Origin: Bremia lactucae
Taxonomy: Eukaryota; Oomycota; Peronosporomycetes; Peronosporales; Peronosporaceae
Length of the DNA stretch: 64,000 nucleotides
NCBI RefSeq assembly: GCF_004359215.1
Contig: NW_027152195.1
Coordinates: 378,282-442,281, forward strand
Direction: 5' to 3'
In this document: positions 42,521-53,764 of the stretch, in pieces
How positions within the stretch are numbered: the stretch's first letter is position 1
Layout of the letters: every line of letters begins with the position of its first letter
Program-made: the position numbers and the translations under genes
Notes under the pieces: model-generated
Seen by the model: the letters and a program-made list of their open reading frames with translations, nothing else
Databases searched by the model: none
Told to the model about the DNA's origin: nothing

Positions 42521-42948
42521 ATGGTGGCTGCAGGCCCCGAGACTGGGGAGAGCTACGCTGTTGTTGTGATGGCCGACAAAATGCTGCAAGCTGGCGTGGG
42601 CGAGACCGGATTAACTTTGGTGTACGAAGATGAGCTGAAGCCGAAGCGCAGACGATTACGTCAAGTACTAAGTGTATCAGGCGACGATAGAAGGAGGAAG
42701 AAGAGGATCAAGCCGAACATCCTGTAGGTCGGGTGATGGAGTATCGCGGGTATCGCGGGAGCGGCCCCGAACGTCAGTGCTTAGTCCAATGGGAGGACGA
42801 GTTTGCTGAGTCGAGTGGCGCTGATGAGCTGAAGTACTGCGCGGACTTGGTAAAGCCTTGCGACCGGTACCTCGCGAAGTATTTGGACCGCGCAAAGTGT
42901 TATGTTGAGTTCATCACCACGAACATACACAGGTTGGGTCGTGTATAA
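42521..42948 (+). pseudogene. Unrecognised ORF with a weakly chromodomain-like segment
   Basis: Two frames joined by a one-base shift near 42727. The first ends in a basic run (ELKPKRRRLRQVL, DDRRRKKRIKPN), perhaps a nuclear localisation signal. The second reads VMEYRGYRGSGPERQCLVQW and then EDEFAESSGADELKYCADLV, which recalls a chromodomain strand pattern but lacks the W-E-P signature. No relation to the three gypsy chromodomains was evident. A LINE tail begins about 100 bp later. Confidence 0.35.
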
Positions 42949-43059
42949 AAACGCTTTTGCGAAACAGTTATAGGGGCATCGGTTTCGGACCCCTGGACAT
43001 CGTGCAGATAGCGTGGTGGAGGAAAGCTTAATTGAAGATGGGGCGTTTATCGTGCATGC

Positions 43060-44170
43060 TCTCAAGACTTACCAATGCGGACATTGCGTCGCGATGCAGA
43101 AGGATGGGACACGATAGTTGTGCGGGAGGACGGCGTCACCAAGGGCATCACGACCCACCCGTGGATTGGGAGGATCAGCTTCGTCCGTTTCACTGCGGGA
43201 GCGAGCGAATATGCTAGTAAAACAATTTTGTGGAAGGGATCCGTGTTTCCGCTGCTCACACTTCCACTACTACGTTCTTTGCCGACACCACGACCCTGCT
43301 GAGCAATATCACCCCAATTAACAGTCACAGCTTCAGCTTGTACACGCGTGCTGCCGCGGCTTGGGCGCAAAGCTCAACCTGTCCGAGTCTGTGCTGCTTG
43401 CGCCAAATCCGAAAGACAGCGTGCTTATTGCTTACAGGAATGAACGTTACATAGGTGAACGGATACGTTGAAGTTCCTTGTCTTCCCGTTGGAGCAGTCA
43501 TCAGTTGATGCTATCATAGTAAAATTTCTCGGAACAGCGGCCCTACCATGGCTTCAAACAATGGTTCTGCTAGGCATGCACGCTTCGAGGCCGCTTGCTA
43601 CTGGCTCCGGTGATAATGAACTTATCTCGCTTTTGGCACTATACGCAACATGTCTCCATTCCTGTGCCGACGGTGAGGCGATGGCAATCGATGCTTAAAT
43701 CGATCCGTCTTGAGCCAAAAGCATGATCGAGCCTCATCACACGTCCACCTGACTCCGAGCGGTTTTTGTATCAGCGTTGCCAAGACGGTTAGGTGTCCCC
43801 AGCCTGGAAGCCCGCCTCAAACGTCAACGAATTCAGCTACTCCACTAATGCGGGAGATAGGCTCGCTTGGATAACGCGAATGGACATCGGCCGACCAGAA
43901 GCTTCTTACGCTGATACCTCCACAAACAGATCGGCATTTCGCCTTGGACTTCCTCACGAGCTCTCCACCTCCCAGTGGCTGGATGCTCACCCACCCGGCT
44001 TCTTCACGATGGAACGGGATGCGGGAGTTGTGGTATGGGAAATCACGTGACACGACGTTCCTCCTGATGACCGCGAGTGGTACGGGCTTCATAGAACGAT
44101 ATAATTTAACGCCAATGCAGCTCTTGACTTCCACCACTACATCTCACCGCCGCTGCATCGGTATGTAGTG
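43060..44170 (+). pseudogene. LINE RT C-terminal part and tail
   Basis: Non-LTR RT active-site remnant FFADTTTLLSN (43260-43295, one Asp of FADD lost), then LGAKLNLSKSV-like and RNERYIGERIR-like blocks to about 43470. The tail reads LYATCLHSCADGEAMAID and FRLGLPHELSTSQWLDAHPP (43900-44000). At least five frameshifts. Confidence 0.6.
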
Positions 44171-44179
44171 GAGCCGCAA

Positions 44180-44440
44180 TGGAATTTCCGGATGCGCTTG
44201 TCCCGTGAATTTGACTTCAATTATCCTATTATCTTCGTGGCGATCCATTCACCACTACGTCCGGTTTCGTGCCGATCAACAAGACCTGATAACCGTTCGG
44301 GACGAAGAAGCATACGCGCTGCCTTGGACTATGAAAACGCCTGTGACCGCGTCAACTGGGACTACATGTTCCGCCTGCTTAATTAGATGGGCTTCGGCTC
44401 AAAGTCTGCTCATGGTTCGAATTCTTTAAACGGACTTTTA
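44180..44440 (+). pseudogene. LINE RT palm fragment
   Basis: AALDYENACDRVNWDYMFRL at 44310-44375 is the first catalytic motif of non-LTR RT (D-x-E-x-A-x-D-R-V). It lies downstream of a more C-terminal LINE piece, so the two come from separate copies. Confidence 0.6.
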
Positions 44441-44483
44441 AGCCCATCTCCTGCTTAGTCAGAATATTCAGTCTGCACTGATT

Positions 44484-45036
44484 TCATCTTGGGGGGTCAA
44501 GAAGGCGATCTTCTTTCGGCTCTTGTCCTAACCAAACCATCCAGCCACCATAAAACCTGCTGTGGTCACATTTGATGAAGATTGACTGATCCGGGTGTCG
44601 ATACGTCAGCGCCTTTGACAACACCTTGACATCGGCCTGCACGAGGGCATTCCTACGATAGTTGCCAAGGTGCGCACGTGGGCCTTTCTTGTGGAGCAAC
44701 ACGACAGCTGGCTTGCGTTGGGAGGGAAGAAGCTTTTCAAGGTGGAACTGATCATGAAAGAGTATGCTTAGGGATTCACCAAATACATAAGAGACACCTA
44801 AAAAGAGACGTCAAGCCGTCCATGCCCGGCGCCGAATTTGAGCGTTGATAGCAAATCGCAACTGCCAAGTCTGCAGCCGTAACCGGAATGTTTAAGGTGG
44901 CATGGTTAATTATGAATACGAAGCTGGTTAATGCGGCAATAAGATTTCGCAGCATGACGTCGTCTGGAGGAGGGGCGCGCCCAGTCGGACTGGAAGGATC
45001 GCCCCTGAGAACCAAAAAAGCGAAGATAAATGTCAT
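44484..45036 (-). pseudogene. LINE RT N-terminal fragment, minus strand
   Basis: DLAVAICYQRSNSAPGMDGL (44776-45036) and LLHKKGPRAHLGNYRRNALV with QADVKVLSKALTYR (44484-44702) are the opening motifs of a LINE RT. It is head-to-tail inverted relative to the palm fragment at 44180-44440. Confidence 0.7.
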
Positions 45037-45166
45037 GAGTTGGTCAAGTCCTACCTCTCCTGAGCTCGATAACTTTGATTAATACACGGTAGAAACCGGT
45101 ATCCAGCGGTCAGAAGAAGTGCTACATCGATTTTTCGAAGTTGGCGGCATAAATGTCTAACACAGT

Positions 45167-45491
45167 TGTTGTAATATGCCCCGACTCGAAGCGGTTGGGA
45201 TATTTTAGGCCTATTTATCGCTGGGTTCTACAAAAAAAAAACATAATGGAGAACAAACGAGTCGAGAACAGGACGATTCGACAACTGTAAGTGGTAGTTA
45301 GCAGGTTATCAGGAATCGTAAGCATAAGAGCTCAGTCGTAAATTTACGAGAGACAAAGCAAGTCGTCACTAGCAAGAAAGAGCTAAGCTAAGTAATTTAT
45401 TGAGTGTTAGATAAACAAATTCGGTGCTGTTTTGTTTTATCAGGAGCACGGTACTAGCTTAAAGTTTATTATCGCTATTGAGATTACAACA
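45167..45491 (+). repeat. Copia LTR (H)
   Basis: 325 bp with terminal inverted repeats TGTTGTAAT / ATTACAACA, directly followed by the primer-binding site. Borders are therefore firm. Confidence 0.75.
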
Positions 45492-45503
45492 GGGTTATGA
45501 GCC
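45492..45503 (+). other. Copia primer-binding site (H)
   Basis: GGGTTATGAGCC directly after the LTR end, a 12-nt perfect complement to the initiator Met tRNA anticodon arm GGCUCAUAACCC. Confidence 0.65.
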
Positions 45504-45719
45504 GAAGCCTGACCGAGGCTTAAGTGAAACAAAGACCTGTGACGCCCTTACGAGAAATGCTCTAAGTGGTTGGCTGCAAACAGATACCGCTTTTGAACGT
45601 GCACGTAAATACTAATCAGCCACTTGCAAGAGCAAGCGTATCTGAGTGACGATTCTACCTAAGTGACGAGACAATTCAAGCAATGTAGAGCTGAACAATT
45701 ATGAGAAACCAATAGGAAG

Positions 45720-46563
45720 GCATGGCCAGTCCTTGATGTACTACAAAGGAGTACTGAAAGTGGCATTCGATGAAAGAGACGTGTTAGATCATGCTATGGG
45801 CGGAAAACTTTCGCATCTAATGCAAGCGCGAACGAAGTGCCGGCATTTCGAAATACTCAAGCTAAAATTAAGCAGATATCGCTTCGCTAGCAATGGAGTT
45901 AGGTCAGCGTGCAATGACAAAGGCAATGTGCACTGAGATGTGGAGGTACCTGGACGTCTTTTACAAGCAAAAATAAATTCGGCAACCCGCACAAATCAAG
46001 AAGTTATCCTTAATAACAAGCTAAATGCGATAAGTTCAAGACAAATTAAAACATAACACAGCGCGTGGAAAACATGTTGATGATTAAAGATCAATCGGAA
46101 GCTGTGCACGCAGGGGTTCGTGATCCAATCTTCACGCAAACGCTAATTCGATCGCTGCAGCGAATTCACGCTTTGATCGCCTGAAGGGAATTATGAAGAG
46201 CGGAGACGACAAAGTCGGCACTTGGAAAAAATTAAAAGACCAGATTTTGCAATTAGATAGTGTGACCGGTAGCTTGGTACTCATGGTGGCATTGGAAATA
46301 TGCAGGACAGTGGAGGCAGTCAAGCTGCTACGAGCAGGTCTAGTGATATCAATACAAGAACAGCAGCAGCAAGCCAAGATATGCTGACAACGATTGCCAG
46401 GGAACGATGACAAAGTCTGATAAGCAGCACGAAAGCTAATTTTAAGCTGTCAAAAGCATAAACACCGTTTTAGAGACTGCCCTGTAATGAAAAAAACAGG
46501 AGCATACGATCAGAAGGCCGCATTTGCAAAGCAATTGAAGCAGAAGCATGTGATGGAATTTTA
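45720..46563 (+). pseudogene. Copia gag (H)
   Basis: Frames give GQRAMTKAMCTEMWRYLDVF, NQEVIL-like, SGDDKVGTWKKLKDQILQLD (46190-46390) and, near the end, HRFRDCPVMKKTGAYDQKAA, where H-x4-C is the tail of a zinc knuckle. Frameshifts throughout. No pol follows: a family A solo LTR lies 170 bp further on. Confidence 0.6.
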
Positions 46564-46732
46564 GGAAAGCTGACGGTTTAAATTAATTAAGTAACGTACG
46601 TCAGAAGCCACGTGAACCTTTGACACGTTTTCAAGACACCATACTATAGTCGAAATACGCATAAATGAATTCGGCAATCAAGCGCTGCATTACGTGAGCA
46701 GAGCGTCAAAATCCCGAATATACTATCAAGAA

Positions 46733-47224
46733 TGTAGGCGGGCGCTTCTATAGCTGCTACGCACTACTTAAGCACACACATTTAAGCACAGTGAGGAAGC
46801 GGTGTGATAGTCTTCTCTCACGTGCAGTGAGATAGTTAATGGGAGCCTAAGCGACTTCACCCAGCAAACTAAGTATCTTAGGACAAGTATTGTAACGGAA
46901 GCGGTAATTCGGCTTCACGCGCGCACTTGTTAACTAGGAAGTAGCTTTAAGATTGATATATATTTAGTAGATTAAAATATAAGACGTTTTTTATTAATCA
47001 ATAGATGCCACCTCTGCAGATATGCACCCCTACATCGCGAGCGTATAATTCTGAATATGGCGCTAGCCGTCATCCCTTCCAATGTGAATGCACCTATGTG
47101 CATCACATACACAAGGGTGGGTCACTATGTGAAATACATATCACATGAAGTAATTGACCATTCCAGTAAGTACGCTAAGTAATTAACGGGCTTGTGAATC
47201 ATAGGGCAGCTTTAGCCCGTTACA
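46733..47224 (-). repeat. Solo LTR of family A with target duplication
   Basis: 492 bp, TGTAGGCGGGCGC to CCCGTTACA, flanked by AAGAA at 46728-46732 and 47225-47229. No internal element sequence adjoins it. It formed by recombination between the two LTRs of a former element. Confidence 0.85.
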
Positions 47225-47567
47225 AAGAAGGTGATTTCCGACGGCGGCGGGAAACTTGTGAATAAAAGGATGAATATATGGAACAGAAATTGAGTTAAGA
47301 CATTATTTCTACTGATTGGTTGATTCGTCTCGCCGAACGCACCCCATTGATCGCACCTAAAATATGTAAAAAAGAGCACACCAGACCTTAGTACACATGA
47401 TGAAGACAATGATGGTAACCGCAACAACTACCACAATCATTTTGGATATACGCACTAGGATTGTGTCTACTGTAGATCAATAAATGATACTGATGATGAA
47501 TAAGAAGCGAGACCTGCATGATATGAGAGAGTTGGATCTTTCGCATACGTTCATCAAGCCAACGTAC
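47225..47567. other. Unassigned spacer
   Basis: No gene or repeat recognised. The short segment at about 47300-47330 resembles 13605-13640. Confidence 0.25.
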
Positions 47568-48152
47568 TCAAGCCAACGTGTCTTCATAGGGAGGTGCTTG
47601 ATGATAACTGCCGAATTGGCTTTCTTGTGGGATACATGGAAGGACAGTCAGGCTTTGAAGCTTATTTTTCCAGCAGAAATTGTGATACAGCACGTGTTGG
47701 ACGCTAGCCATTCCATTCAGTTGGGGCGTGTACGGCGGTGTGAATTTCTGCACGACTTCTCGCTCGCTGCAGACCTTGGCCATTTCATGCGACTTGTACT
47801 CACCGCCGTTGTCACCCCAAAGCTGCTTCACATTAGGCAAATTCACGCAACTACTCATCTAAAATTCGGCAAACACCACGAACTCCGCAAACTTGGCCGC
47901 CACTTCCGACTTGTTTCGGAGCAAGTACCACACAAAAGTGAGAGCCGAAGTACTTCTTGCCACCGACATTTGTGTATACAACGGCCTGCCGACATCGCTG
48001 TTTATGACTTCCAATATATATTTTTGGCACGGTTTGGTGACTTTAAATGTAACGTTTTGCTTACAGAGTGCACACCCAACGCACAACTCCACTGCTTCAC
48101 AGCCGCCAAACTTTTTCCATCGCCAGTTATCTACTTGAAGATAGCGTCTCAA
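47568..48152 (-). pseudogene. Copia integrase (F)
   Basis: VGCALCKQNVTFKVTKPCQK, then YILEVINSDVGRPLYTQMS (first-Asp region), and FVWYLLRNKSEVAAKFAEFV (47859-48152). After a frameshift, VKQLWGDNGGEYKSHEMAK carries the second Asp and PPYTPQLNGMA the Glu region (47568-47858), where Glu has been lost by a frameshift after NGMA. The 250-codon plus-strand frame here is a shadow. Confidence 0.75.
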
Positions 48153-48613
48153 CCGCCATGGCTAATAAGGTACAGTGGAAGATGTCATAGTTTGATTTGG
48201 TGTCCCCATGGCATCCCATCAACTTTGCCCCATTAGCCTCGTTAGGCATGATAAACGTCATGCACAACAGAAAAGTCCCTAGCCTTCACTTGCTTTAAGC
48301 TACCACTTGATGTTCTTAGTCTGGCGAAGCACCGTCGCGCTTAAGCGTCCCAGACCCAACAACCTTGGTAAATAGCCCGAACGAAAACAGTTTACGTAAT
48401 AGCTTTAGAATATGATACACCGGTGAGCACACCACTGACCGAGAGCAGATAGTTGCCCTCAACCTCGACTTTATTATCATTCGCACATTCGCTCGCTGAG
48501 GCTTCTGTTGCTCCGCGTTCTCACAAATTCAAATTGGGCACTTAACGACCCAATAACCTTGTTCACCACAGTTTAGCAGGCACTATTCTTCTACGCTCCC
48601 ACCGATCCCTCCG
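48153..48613. other. Decayed copia interior
   Basis: Between integrase and gag of copia F. It should hold the zinc knuckle and protease, but I could not read them. Confidence 0.3.
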
Positions 48614-48750
48614 CTACCAAGTTCCCATAGGTTGCGGTCTTCTAGCATCCGCGTTTTGAGCTTTCACGTATGGAAGTTTGTTCCGTTGAACTTGTTGATG
48701 CGGCTGGTAGCTTTCAAGGCGAAGGCGTGGGAGGAGGCGGGAGCGAAGAG
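48614..48750 (-). pseudogene. Copia gag start (F)
   Basis: INKFNGTNFHTWKLKTRMLE, DRNLWELG in shifted frames, matching gag of copia G (NKSNGTNFHT, KMQMVLEERGLWE). Lies just after the primer-binding site (48772-48781). Confidence 0.55.
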
Positions 48751-48771
48751 GGCAGAGTCTGTGAGACATAA

Positions 48772-48781
48772 GCTCATAACC
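48772..48781 (-). other. Copia primer-binding site (F)
   Basis: GGTTATGAGC on the minus strand, fourth example of the same motif. Confidence 0.5.
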
Positions 48782-48786
48782 AAACA

Positions 48787-49020
48787 AAAAGTGCACTTGA
48801 TGGCAAAATGCAAGGTAACTATTTAAGGCCCTTCGTTCGAAAACATTATGCTACTTTAAGCCAATCATCACTGTAGCAATTTTTTAGAAGCTACTGACGA
48901 TATCTGCTGACGTCATCTCCTGACGTCATCTGCTGACGTCATCCTCATGGCGTTACACTACGACGTCATTATCGCTATTAAATTAGTACTCTTGCGAGAC
49001 TCGACATGCTCTTTGTAACA
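48787..49020 (-). repeat. Copia LTR (F)
   Basis: Probable LTR on the minus strand starting TGTTACAAAG at 49020. Similar in layout to the LTR of copia G. It contains the TGACGTCA triplet (48908-48941). Borders are approximate. Confidence 0.45.
48908..48946. promoter_or_regulatory. Three TGACGTCA sites in a 13-bp tandem repeat
   Basis: TGACGTCA starts at 48908, 48921 and 48934, exactly 13 bp apart (unit TGACGTCATCTSC). Likely bZIP/CREB-type enhancer of the copia LTR; binding is inferred from the motif. Confidence 0.55.
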
Positions 49021-49023
49021 TAG

Positions 49024-49200
49024 CACATTTTGCTAGTGCCGATAACAGTACTAGCCAGCCTACACTGATTACAGTAAAGGTGGGCTCCTCGATTACTTCA
49101 CATACACGACGTGCAGAGGGAGGTCTAAGAATCTTAGTAGTCTTAGCTAGTAAGGGCACTCCCTCCTCCTCAACAGTCACTTTAATGACTGATATAGAGT
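49024..49200 (-). repeat. Family D 3' LTR remnant
   Basis: Matches 55857-56000 (TTTGCTAGT, GATTACAGT, CTCGATTACTTC, ACACGACGT). It adjoins the copia F LTR on its left, so the rest was lost or replaced. Confidence 0.5.
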
Positions 49201-49273
49201 GACAGAGAGTACTATTATGTGTCTGTAAATTAGGACTTGTTGGCTCTATTTCAATTCCAACTTTTAATTGCGC

Positions 49274-50190
49274 ATGGTTTCGAAACCCGTGCGCGTAGTC
49301 TGTAAAGCCGCAAAGCTGGCACCTGCACGGCTCAGTGCAGTTGTAAGCGATAAAAATGTTTCAGTAGACGCTAATACGTCTACTGTGGGGAGTGCTTCAC
49401 CTATAATCCTATTTGAGGTGAATGGTACAAGCCACCTGGTATTTCCATTACAGATGACTGGGCCGAGTTGGCGTTTCATCGTATTTTAGGGAAAGAACGG
49501 ATTATATCATCGCCCGACTGGGCCGAGTTGGCGTCATCGCCCGACTCAGTGGCAACTGTTAAGACCTCGGATCGACCTGGGCCACGTCCGTTTTATTTAC
49601 GGATTCTAACGTGACAACCAAAGAGGTGTTGCCGAAGTTTTTTTTTTTCGTCAGACCTCTTTGATGCGGGGTCATCTTGTGATGGCTCCATGGACGACGA
49701 TAACTCGGGTGATGTCAGAATGCATCACTAGGAACGAAGTGATCGTAAAGGTCACTGCAATAAGCATACTACTGGTGATGCTATTATGCATCACCAGGGA
49801 CGGAGTGATTCTAATGACTACTCCGAGATTAATGCTAGCGTTAACGTTAACATGAACCAACGGGAGGGACCGCAATGTTTCGAGGTTCTCCCCGAAGTGA
49901 AGCTCTAGTTACCCTCTAAGGGCAACTTAACGCGCTTGTCTGGTATGACCAATGATCGATACCAATTTCCGTTATTCGACTCATCCAGGCTTCACAAGCC
50001 TGGTGAGGATGACATCGATGGTAATTATGTCACTCCTTTGTTCTAGGCTTGGGAAGCATTTGTACACAATGTGCAAAGCATAGGCCGCGAGGCCAGGCAT
50101 GACAAACTGAATGCTATCGGTGAGCGGCTCGAAAATCAGACCGTAGTCGGTGTGCACTACAAGCTGCAACGTCTGTCTTGCGAGGCAAGG
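49274..50190 (+). pseudogene. Possible antisense ORF of family D
   Basis: Plus-strand readings from an ATG at 49274 (MVSKPVRVVCKAAKLAPAR, basic), then DGSMDDDNSGDVRMHH (acidic), NREGPQ-like, RLHKPGEDDIDGNYVTPLF and AWEAFVHNVQSIGREARHDK with LNAIGERLENQTVVGV. It stops near 50175, before the chromodomain. The position matches the antisense ORFs of families A and B, but several stops interrupt it and no clear shared motif was found. Low confidence that it is homologous. Confidence 0.35.
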
Positions 50191-50299
50191 TCATGCCCAT
50201 AAGGAGTGCAAACTCTCTTAAGAGGATGCTCATCTCTTGTGAGATGTGCGAACGGATTGAGAACCTCTAATTCTTTTACGAGCGCGGGAAGTGCTTGTT

Positions 50300-50490
50300 C
50301 TCTGAAGGACTCTCTGTCGAGGAGGATGGGTCTCGTCAAACTGTCGAACAAGACCCGAAACATATCCGTCATCATTTTGAAACGAGGTTGCCAGCTTTCA
50401 TGCGGAGGTGGATACCCTCGCCATCGAACAGGTAACTCGTTAGAACCCCTTTCACTCCACGGTGATTCAAGAAGCGTTCAACTAGGAAAC
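50300..50490 (-). pseudogene. Chromodomain of family D pol
   Basis: SGEKRFLVERFLNHRGV in one frame, then, after a shift, LPVRWRGYPPPHESWQPRFK, the RWRGYP..ESWEP core of a chromodomain (Q in place of E). This shows that pol runs to about 50.3 kb on the minus strand. Confidence 0.6.
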
Positions 50491-50899
50491 GCTTTTCACC
50501 ACTCGAATCCGTCAATTAATGTGGAGGGGATGTAAAATTGGTTTTGCCTCATTCGCCAAATCCGATTGAACACCGTGACTTGGATCACGTCCTCCACTAT
50601 GTACGAACGATCCCGTCGTCGCGACTTAGCGATGACGGCCGATGTCGATGGTGTTTCTCGTGGTCAGTTGAAAAATTGTGCGCAAGTATCAGTTTATAAA
50701 CTGGTGTTCAAATGGACACGTCAGTCCCTTCAAAACGAGCTGGTGACAGCTCGTCAGAAGCCTTCGTCCTTAAAGGATGTAGTGAAACGTCTAATTTGTG
50801 ACAGCCAGACTCTGTCCCCAGACTATCCTGCTTTGGCTTGGGACCGTCAGGCTTTGGTAGACACCTTAGACCGGTGGGATTCGGATTCGGAACCGGAAG

Positions 50900-52158
50900 A
50901 AGCCTCGTATCGATGGTACGGGCGGCGACATAAAACGTAGGATGCGTACGCATCCACGAAGCAGGTTGATCGTGTACGCATTGCCTTGGCGGCAACGTGT
51001 ACTCATCCATTTTACTCTTTCGTTTTTGTCAGAGTTCCGTTTCTGTCGGTCCACCGCATCCGCACGAATCCTGTACGGAATGGGCCACTGCTTTTTAAGC
51101 CAGCAGAAACTCTCCGCAGACTCGATTTTGTTTTTGTCTTCAGTGCGACCGGTGCGCACTGCGGATATGTCATCCTTCTTATCAGTAAGAGCATTATTGT
51201 TCTCGCTATTATTATTGTTTTTGATGCTAGTATATTAGCATCGTTAATAAAGTCAGTAATAGCCTTATCGCTATATACCACTTCATTGTTTATTAAATCC
51301 ACATTGGTATCCTGCGCATTGCCCGAGAGCCAATGCGTGATGAGCAAGAGCTCATTGCTCAAGCGAGCCCTCAACCTTTGAATGAGTGTTACTCTTAAAC
51401 AAGGTGGATATACGTGGATGGCGTAAGCCATTCACAAAAAATGGTGTATGCTTTGTAGAAGTATACACTGAATTGTTGGTGGCAAATTCTGCCATCAGCA
51501 AGAACTCGCTCCAGATCGTAAAAGTGGACGTATCCACTATGCATCTCTTCGAGGATACGATTTGCACGTTCTGTCTGACCATCTGTTTCAGGATGTTCAG
51601 AAGCTCACAGTTTCAGCTGTGTTCCAAATGATTTGAACACAGTTTGCCAAAACTCAGTCGTAAATCTGGGGTCTCGATCTAAGACCAGTTCACAGGATAA
51701 CCCACGGAGTCAAAGTATTGTGTCAATGAAGACACGAGCACAGCCTTTTTGGCCGTAATCGACTCCCGGACTGCAGCAAGATGTACCATCTTCTGAAATG
51801 GTCAAGAAACACAAGATTACTGGTTTTCTTGTGATCGTCTTCGGGAAATTCGAAGACGAAGTTCATAGAAACGGACTGCCAATACTCTGCCGGAACAGCC
51901 AGAAGTTAGGACGGACCACGGTGTGAAGCACTGGGCTTCACCCGTTGACAACTTCACAAGAACGTATGTACTTGCGGACGAACTCATTCTGGCGTGACCA
52001 GTAGAAGCGCGAATTATCGTGAGATAGGTCATCTCACGTCCACGATGCCCACTTATTGGTGTACCGTGGCACTCGTACATGATGCGTAAACGAAAATCAT
52101 TATGGATGGGGATGACGTCACGAGGTCTGTCGCCAGTAATGACTGTGCAATACAGCAA
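50900..52158 (-). pseudogene. Integrase of family D
   Basis: Zinc-finger histidines in MYECHGTPISGHRGREMT (51817-52158). The first-Asp region is SVSMNFVFEFPED (about 51830-51880, Asp to Asn). The Glu motif HPETDGQTERANRILEEMHS lies at about 51530-51600. LLMAEFATNNSVYTSTKHTP and FFVNGLRHPRI follow (51352-51582), and the C-terminal RQGNAYTINLLRG lies near 50990. Frameshifted. Confidence 0.7.
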
Positions 52159-52412
52159 ACCGTTGCGTGTTGTGTATCGATCCGTTGAGGATCATTACAA
52201 TTTCGAAAATCCTTTAAAGGGTTGCTGTGAATGGAATTGTAAGGTAATCAATCAATCTTATAAGAGCCTTATCTTCTTGATAGGCTCTTCTATCGTCGTC
52301 AAGTAATGCAGACGACGGAACACTTATTGTTGCAAAAGTGGGCATATCCTCACTATTGTTTTGCGCGCAGCCGGCACAAAATTGGGCCGGCGCGAAATGG
52401 CATCAGCGGTGG

Positions 52413-53758
52413 TCATGGTTTATATCTCACGCAGAAGTTGCACTTCGCGAAATAAGACAACCATCTCGTCATTCTTTGCGAGAGGTGTGGACTTCTTATG
52501 GCCGTGCGTAAAGACGCATGGTCCGTATAAATAATTAACGGTCTATCTCCCAAGAGATAAACCGTAAACTTAGCCAGTGCATATTTAATGGCATGGAGTT
52601 CCTTGTCATTCACTGGGGAATTGCGTTCAGCTGGTTGAAGCTGACGCAATTATTAGCAGACGACGCGCTCTGCGCCGTCTGTGACATATTGCATTAACTC
52701 ACAGCCGATTGCAGATTCGCTGACATCACAGACCACATGAAATTGTCTGTCTTGGTCCCCAATCGCCAGGATTGGCGATTGTATCAAACTTAGCTTGATA
52801 CTCACAAAGGAACGCTGACAATCAGCGTTCCATGACTACTTTATATTCTTCTTCAACAAAGAAGAGATATGTACTGTCATTTCGGCATACCTGCTTTGTC
52901 ATTTCGGCATACCTGTGGGGGGACTTATGTAAGTACGCCGCTAAGCCGAGAAACTTTCGTAGTCCCTTTACATCGACAAGCACAGGCCACCCGGTGATCA
53001 CCTTCATATTTTCCGGATCAGAACGTACATCGTGGTTACCCACGATGCACCCAAGAATGGTGGTTCGCTTGCAGCGAATTTACTGAGATTTGCATACAAC
53101 TTATGCTTACGCATAAGTGTAAGAACCTTTTAGACATGGGTACGATGTACTTCAACATCCGACTTTCCGTTTATGACTCTGCAATAAATAAAGACGTCAT
53201 CATAGTAACTCGGCTCGAATCTCGCCCCGATCTCAACAGATTGGTTACATTTCTGTTGAATGTTGCAGGGGCATTACTAAGCCCCTGTGGCATAACTAGG
53301 CACTCCCACAGCATTCCGATTAGGTTGCTTACTGCTGTGAACGGGATATCCTGTTCAAGCATAAAAACTCTGAAAATATCCATCTATGAGATCCATTGAC
53401 GAAACGATGGTACTTTGACCAACCATCAATATTTACGTCTTTTACTGGTATTGGCGTTTGAGCTAGTACCGTTGCAGCATTCAACTAATTGAATACGTTC
53501 ACAATCCGCCACTCTCCGGTGCTTCACGCACACAGAAGGTCGGAAAGCTATGTAAGAAGGTGACTTCTCGAAATGGTCCGTCGCTAAGCGATCGGCCAAG
53601 AATTTGTCGATCGCTAATACTTGTTGACGAGGCAGTGGCCACTTCTTAATGGCGCAGTATTTCGAACCTGGAATCAGGTCGATTTTGTGTCGTGTGCCGT
53701 TATCCTTAGGCAACTCGTACGGTACGGATTCAGGAAATACATTCTTAAATCCGATCAA
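52413..53758 (-). pseudogene. Reverse transcriptase and RNase H of family D
   Basis: RT entry KIDLIPGSKYCAIKKWPLPR (53426-53758). Palm IPFTAVSNLIGMLWECLVMP and QGLSNAPATFNR (53171-53383). Catalytic YYDDV in a shifted frame at 53193-53207. The connection PFLGCIVGNHDVRSDPENMK and FLGLAAYLHK (52822-53043) contains a 19-bp direct duplication (52875-52913). RNase H reads NDKELHAIKYALAKFTVYLL and IYTDHASLRTA (52413-52649). YDD and the RNase H TDH remain, but the frame is broken in at least five places. Confidence 0.8.
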
Positions 53759-53764
53759 ATCCTT

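Noticed and set aside
47484..48236. Plus-strand 250-codon ORF, one of the longest in the window
   Set aside because: The minus strand is copia integrase (NGGEYKSHEMAK, PPYTPQLNG); the plus-strand product has no recognisable features.
50566..50940. Plus-strand 124-codon ORF in family D, first taken as an antisense gene
   Set aside because: The minus strand here reads as pol spacer between integrase and a chromodomain found at 50300-50490, so this ORF is most likely its shadow.
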